Assembly: GCA_018817865.1 (NCBI GenBank)
Contig: JAHITG010000308.1
Coordinates: 1 to 7,963, forward strand
Length of the DNA stretch: 7,963 nucleotides
Direction of reading: 5' to 3'
Source: Spirochaetota bacterium
GTDB taxonomy: Bacteria > Spirochaetota > JAHITG01
Within the stretch, counting starts at the first letter, position 1. Every line of letters begins with the position of its first letter. Under the pieces are notes generated by a model that saw only the letters and a program-made list of their open reading frames with translations, made no database searches and was not told the origin of the DNA. A program made the position numbers and the translations under genes. Shown in pieces: positions 5,956-7,963 of this stretch.

Positions 5956-5983
5956 TTGACAATGATAATTAAATTAATATAAT
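5956..5983 (+). promoter_or_regulatory. Perfect-consensus sigma70 promoter for the ParB-like gene
   Basis: TTGACA (5956-5961) and TATAAT (5978-5983) are both exact consensus matches with a 16-bp spacer. The expected start is 5990-5992 and the next ATG is at 5992, so the transcript is predicted to be leaderless or to have a leader of one or two bases. It likely drives the ParB-like gene and rnfG, possibly leuS too. Confidence 0.75.
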
Positions 5984-5991
5984 ATTTGCTT

Positions 5992-6411
5992 ATGGAAGTA
6001 GCCGTAAACAGAATAAAAATTAAAAAACGAATTCGAAAAGACCTTGGGAATATTGACAACCTGATGAACAGCATGAAGAAGCACGGCCTTATCAATCCCA
6101 TTGTAATAAATTCCAATTATGAGCTGTTAGCCGGTTACAGAAGATGGATGGCTGCTAAAAATTTGAAATGGAAGACCATTGATGTGACACTGGTCAAGGT
6201 GACGGATATATTAGGAAAGCTGAATATTGAGCTTGAAGAGAACATTACCAGAAAGGATTTTACTCACCAGGAAATGGAAAAAGGAATGGGGTTAAAAGCA
6301 GAACTGATGAAAATGCGGAACATGCATCCTTTTATCAGATTCATCTATCAGATCTATAAAGCTATCGTAAAATTTTTCTGTAAACTGTTTAAAATTGAAG
6401 GTGACTTTTAG
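5992..6411 (+). CDS. Small ParB/Srx-domain protein with a basic amphipathic C-terminal helix
   Basis: A 139-residue protein. Residues 6-92 match the ParB N-terminal (ParB/Srx, CTP-binding type) fold: IKKRIRKDLGNIDNL, SMKKHGLINPIVI (28-40), the core motif ELLAGYRR (44-51; GERR in chromosomal ParB) and LEENITRKDFT (81-91; ENxxR box). The helix-turn-helix and dimerisation domains of true ParB are absent, so it is probably not a chromosome-partition protein. Residues 114-135 form a helix with polar residues R116, Q120, K123, K127, K131 and K134 at 3-4 residue spacing and bulky hydrophobics on the other face, suggesting membrane attachment. ATG 5992 is preferred over TTG 5986; no ribosome site is visible, in line with the leaderless promoter. 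rnfG begins 2 nt after the stop, so the two are co-transcribed. The specific function is unknown. Confidence 0.8.
   Translation: MEVAVNRIKIKKRIRKDLGNIDNLMNSMKKHGLINPIVINSNYELLAGYRRWMAAKNLKWKTIDVTLVKVTDILGKLNIELEENITRKDFTHQEMEKGMGLKAELMKMRNMHPFIRFIYQIYKAIVKFFCKLFKIEGDF
6398..6404 (+). promoter_or_regulatory. rnfG ribosome binding site inside the ParB-like gene
   Basis: AAGGTGA lies 9 nt before the rnfG ATG (6414) and inside the last codons of the ParB-like gene, so translation of the two genes is probably coupled. Confidence 0.6.
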
Positions 6412-6413
6412 AT

Positions 6414-6956
6414 ATGAAGAAGGATGATCTGAATCCGGTAAAACTGAGCATGATCCTGTTCCTGATCACTGCTTTCTCAGGATTTATCCTGTCGATCGTC
6501 TACAGTGTTACCATGCCGAAGATAGAAGCAAATGAGAGGATCAAAGAAGAAGAGTCCATCAGGATCATAATGCCGAATGTTCGAAGTTTTGTTCAGAAAG
6601 ATGACGTTTATTTTATTTATAGAGATGAGAATAATAAGAATTTGATCGGATATGTTTTTAAAAGTATTGCCAAAGGTTATGGCGGTCCAGTGAAATGCAA
6701 TGTCGGGATCGATCTGTACGGGATGGTCACCGGTCTTGTTGTCTCATCGCATACGGAAACCCCAGGCCTCGGCACAAAGATCAGCGAAGTCCGAGAAGGG
6801 GAAGATAAACCCTATTTTTTAAAACAGTTTAAACGACTTAACGGCACACAGATAGATTTTAATAATATCAAAGCTATCAGCGGAGCTACCGTATCCTCAA
6901 AAGCAGTATTACAATGCGTTAACCTTGCATTTAAAAGATTTCAAGAGATCAGATAA
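6414..6956 (+). CDS. rnfG: RnfG-type electron transport complex subunit G (FMN-binding, membrane-anchored)
   Basis: Flavoprotein subunit of the ion-pumping Rnf complex, which couples electron flow between ferredoxin and NAD to Na+ or H+ transport. The 180-residue product has one N-terminal membrane segment (about 12-34, LSMILFLITAFSGFILSIVY) followed by an FMN-binding domain. That domain contains GYGGPV (88-93), HTETPGLG (113-120) and SGATVSS (156-162); Thr159 is the expected covalent FMN attachment site, which in known RnfG faces the periplasm. It starts 2 nt after the ParB-like gene. None of the other rnf genes (A, B, C, D, E) is in the window, so it appears separated from a standard rnf operon, unless they lie beyond leuS. 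A related FMN-binding subunit such as NqrC is less likely given the length and motifs. Confidence 0.88.
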   Translation: MKKDDLNPVKLSMILFLITAFSGFILSIVYSVTMPKIEANERIKEEESIRIIMPNVRSFVQKDDVYFIYRDENNKNLIGYVFKSIAKGYGGPVKCNVGIDLYGMVTGLVVSSHTETPGLGTKISEVREGEDKPYFLKQFKRLNGTQIDFNNIKAISGATVSSKAVLQCVNLAFKRFQEIR

Positions 6957-6970
6957 TAATAAATTGATGG

Positions 6971-7009
6971 TTTGATATTATTTTATTATCCTCTTTCAGG
7001 AGTATCAAA
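6971..7009 (+). promoter_or_regulatory. Possible hairpin covering the leuS ribosome binding site
   Basis: TTTGATA (6971-6977) can pair with TATCAAA (7003-7009), and inside it TCCT (6989-6992) with AGGA (6998-7001) over a 5-nt loop. AGGAG (6998-7002) is the leuS ribosome site, 10 nt from the ATG, so the fold would hide it. The 11-nt left bulge and AT-rich stem make it marginal. No T-box features are seen in the 56-bp gap. Confidence 0.3.
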
Positions 7010-7012
7010 GCA

Positions 7013-7963
7013 ATGGGTCAATATGACTATGCAAAAATCGAAAAAAAATGGCTGAAGTGCTGGGAAGAAAAGAATACATTTAAAGCTGCAATGCATAAGG
7101 ACAAAGAAAAGTATTACGTCCTTGTCATGTTCCCATATCCTTCAGGACGGATCCATATGGGGCATGTGCGTAATTATGTGATCGGCGATGTGATCGCGCG
7201 TTATAAAAAGATGAAGGGATTTAATGTCTTTCATCCCATCGGGTGGGATGCATTCGGCCTTCCTGCTGAAAATGCCGCGATAAAAGAGGGGCTTCATCCG
7301 GCTAAATGGACCTATGAAAATATTGATTATATGAAATCCCAGTTAAAAAAAGTGGGGCTCTCCTATGACTGGGACAGGGAGATCGCTACCTGTGATGAAA
7401 CCTACTATAAATGGAATCAGTGGTTCTTTATCAAGTTCTATGAAAAGGGCCTAGCATATAAAAAGAGATCTTCGGTAAATTTTTGTCCTGAATGTCAGAC
7501 TGTTCTGGCGAACGAACAGGTGATCGAAGGAAGCTGCTGGCGGTGTGACAGTCATGTAGAACCGGAAGAATTGGAACAATGGTTCTTTAAGATCACCGAA
7601 TATGCAGAGCAATTATTAAATGATCATAAACTCCTTGAAGGGAACTGGCCCGAGCGTGTACTGGCCATGCAGAAGAACTGGATAGGACGATCGGAAGGTG
7701 TACTGGTCAATTTCAAGCAGGAGAACGGCGAAGATTTCCCTATATTCACCACAAGGCCGGATACAATATACGGGGTAACCTTCATGGCCCTTTCCCCCGA
7801 ACATCCGATCGTAGAAGATATCCTGCATAACGCGGACGCTAAGCTTAAGAAAGAGCTTGGTAAGTTCATAGGTAAAGTAAAGAAAGAGGATATTGAAAAG
7901 AGGAGATCAGGTGATTATGAAAAAGAGGGGATATTTACCGGAATACATGTCATTAATCCTTTA
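7013..7963 (+). CDS. leuS: Leucyl-tRNA synthetase, N-terminal part (3' end outside window)
   Basis: Attaches leucine to tRNA-Leu; a class I synthetase of the bacterial type. The frame runs open from ATG 7013 to the last base, giving 317 of roughly 800-850 residues. Visible: the HIGH signature as HMGH (48-51) within PYPSGRIHMGHVRNYVIGD, then HPIGWDAFGLPAENAA. A zinc-finger region follows with C158, C161, C175 and C178 (CPEC and CWRC), all four ligands present. QWFFKIT, MQKNWIGRSEG and the start of the CP1 editing domain with its threonine-rich TTRPDT (246-251) complete the visible part. The KMSKS loop lies beyond the window. The start has AGGAG with a 10-nt spacer. It is 56 bp downstream of rnfG with no convincing own promoter, so it may share that transcript. 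Confidence 0.97.
   Translation, partial: MGQYDYAKIEKKWLKCWEEKNTFKAAMHKDKEKYYVLVMFPYPSGRIHMGHVRNYVIGDVIARYKKMKGFNVFHPIGWDAFGLPAENAAIKEGLHPAKWTYENIDYMKSQLKKVGLSYDWDREIATCDETYYKWNQWFFIKFYEKGLAYKKRSSVNFCPECQTVLANEQVIEGSCWRCDSHVEPEELEQWFFKITEYAEQLLNDHKLLEGNWPERVLAMQKNWIGRSEGVLVNFKQENGEDFPIFTTRPDTIYGVTFMALSPEHPIVEDILHNADAKLKKELGKFIGKVKKEDIEKRRSGDYEKEGIFTGIHVINPL

Noticed and set aside
6964..6989. Promoter for leuS (TTGATG ... TATTAT)
   Set aside because: The spacer is only 14 bp and both boxes are weak in a very AT-rich gap.

Overview
The window looks like chromosomal DNA from an AT-rich, uncultured-type bacterium, probably anaerobic and Gram-negative. The hints are an AsmA/TamB-like protein end, an RnfG electron-transport subunit, a short clostridial-type LeuD, an animal-like (class II) PurE and REP-like hairpins of the kind mobilised by Y1/RAYT transposases. 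The phylum cannot be fixed from the sequence alone. No rRNA, tRNA, CRISPR array, transposase or phage gene is visible.

Layout, left to right. (1) 1-540 (+): the C-terminal end of a probable AsmA/TamB-like envelope protein whose start lies outside the window. (2) 612-1097 (+): leuD, leucine pathway, without leuC or leuB beside it. (3) 1120-5025 (-): a tight four-gene operon read right to left, purE-purC-guaA-nadC, convergent with leuD. It combines IMP synthesis (purE, purC), GMP synthesis (guaA) and NAD synthesis (nadC), and is driven by a good sigma70-type promoter at 5058-5085. (4) 5026-5374: a non-coding divergent promoter region filled by a nested palindromic element (5095-5332) with a REPIN-like pair of GTAG-plus-hairpin units at its centre. 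(5) 5375-5926 (+): rsmD, a 16S rRNA methyltransferase. (6) 5992-6956 (+): a small ParB/Srx-domain protein with an amphipathic C-terminal helix, followed 2 nt later by rnfG. (7) 7013 to the window end (+): the N-terminal 317 residues of leuS.

Four points stand out. PurE has the signature residues of the class II, CO2-using AIR carboxylases known from animals and a few bacteria, so the organism may make CAIR without PurK. The intergenic element at 5095-5332 has 18-bp imperfect terminal inverted repeats, an internal 19-bp perfect stem, a second long imperfect stem and two REP-like hairpins with compensating base changes; a further 11-bp match to its terminus overlaps the rsmD stop codon. The ParB-like gene has a perfect TTGACA-N16-TATAAT promoter whose predicted start point falls on its ATG, and rsmD shows a similar arrangement, so both may be leaderless, whereas purE, leuD, rnfG and leuS have clear Shine-Dalgarno sites. 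Finally, the ParB-like protein ends in a regular basic amphipathic helix and is coupled to a membrane-anchored RnfG, which suggests a membrane-associated ParB-domain protein.
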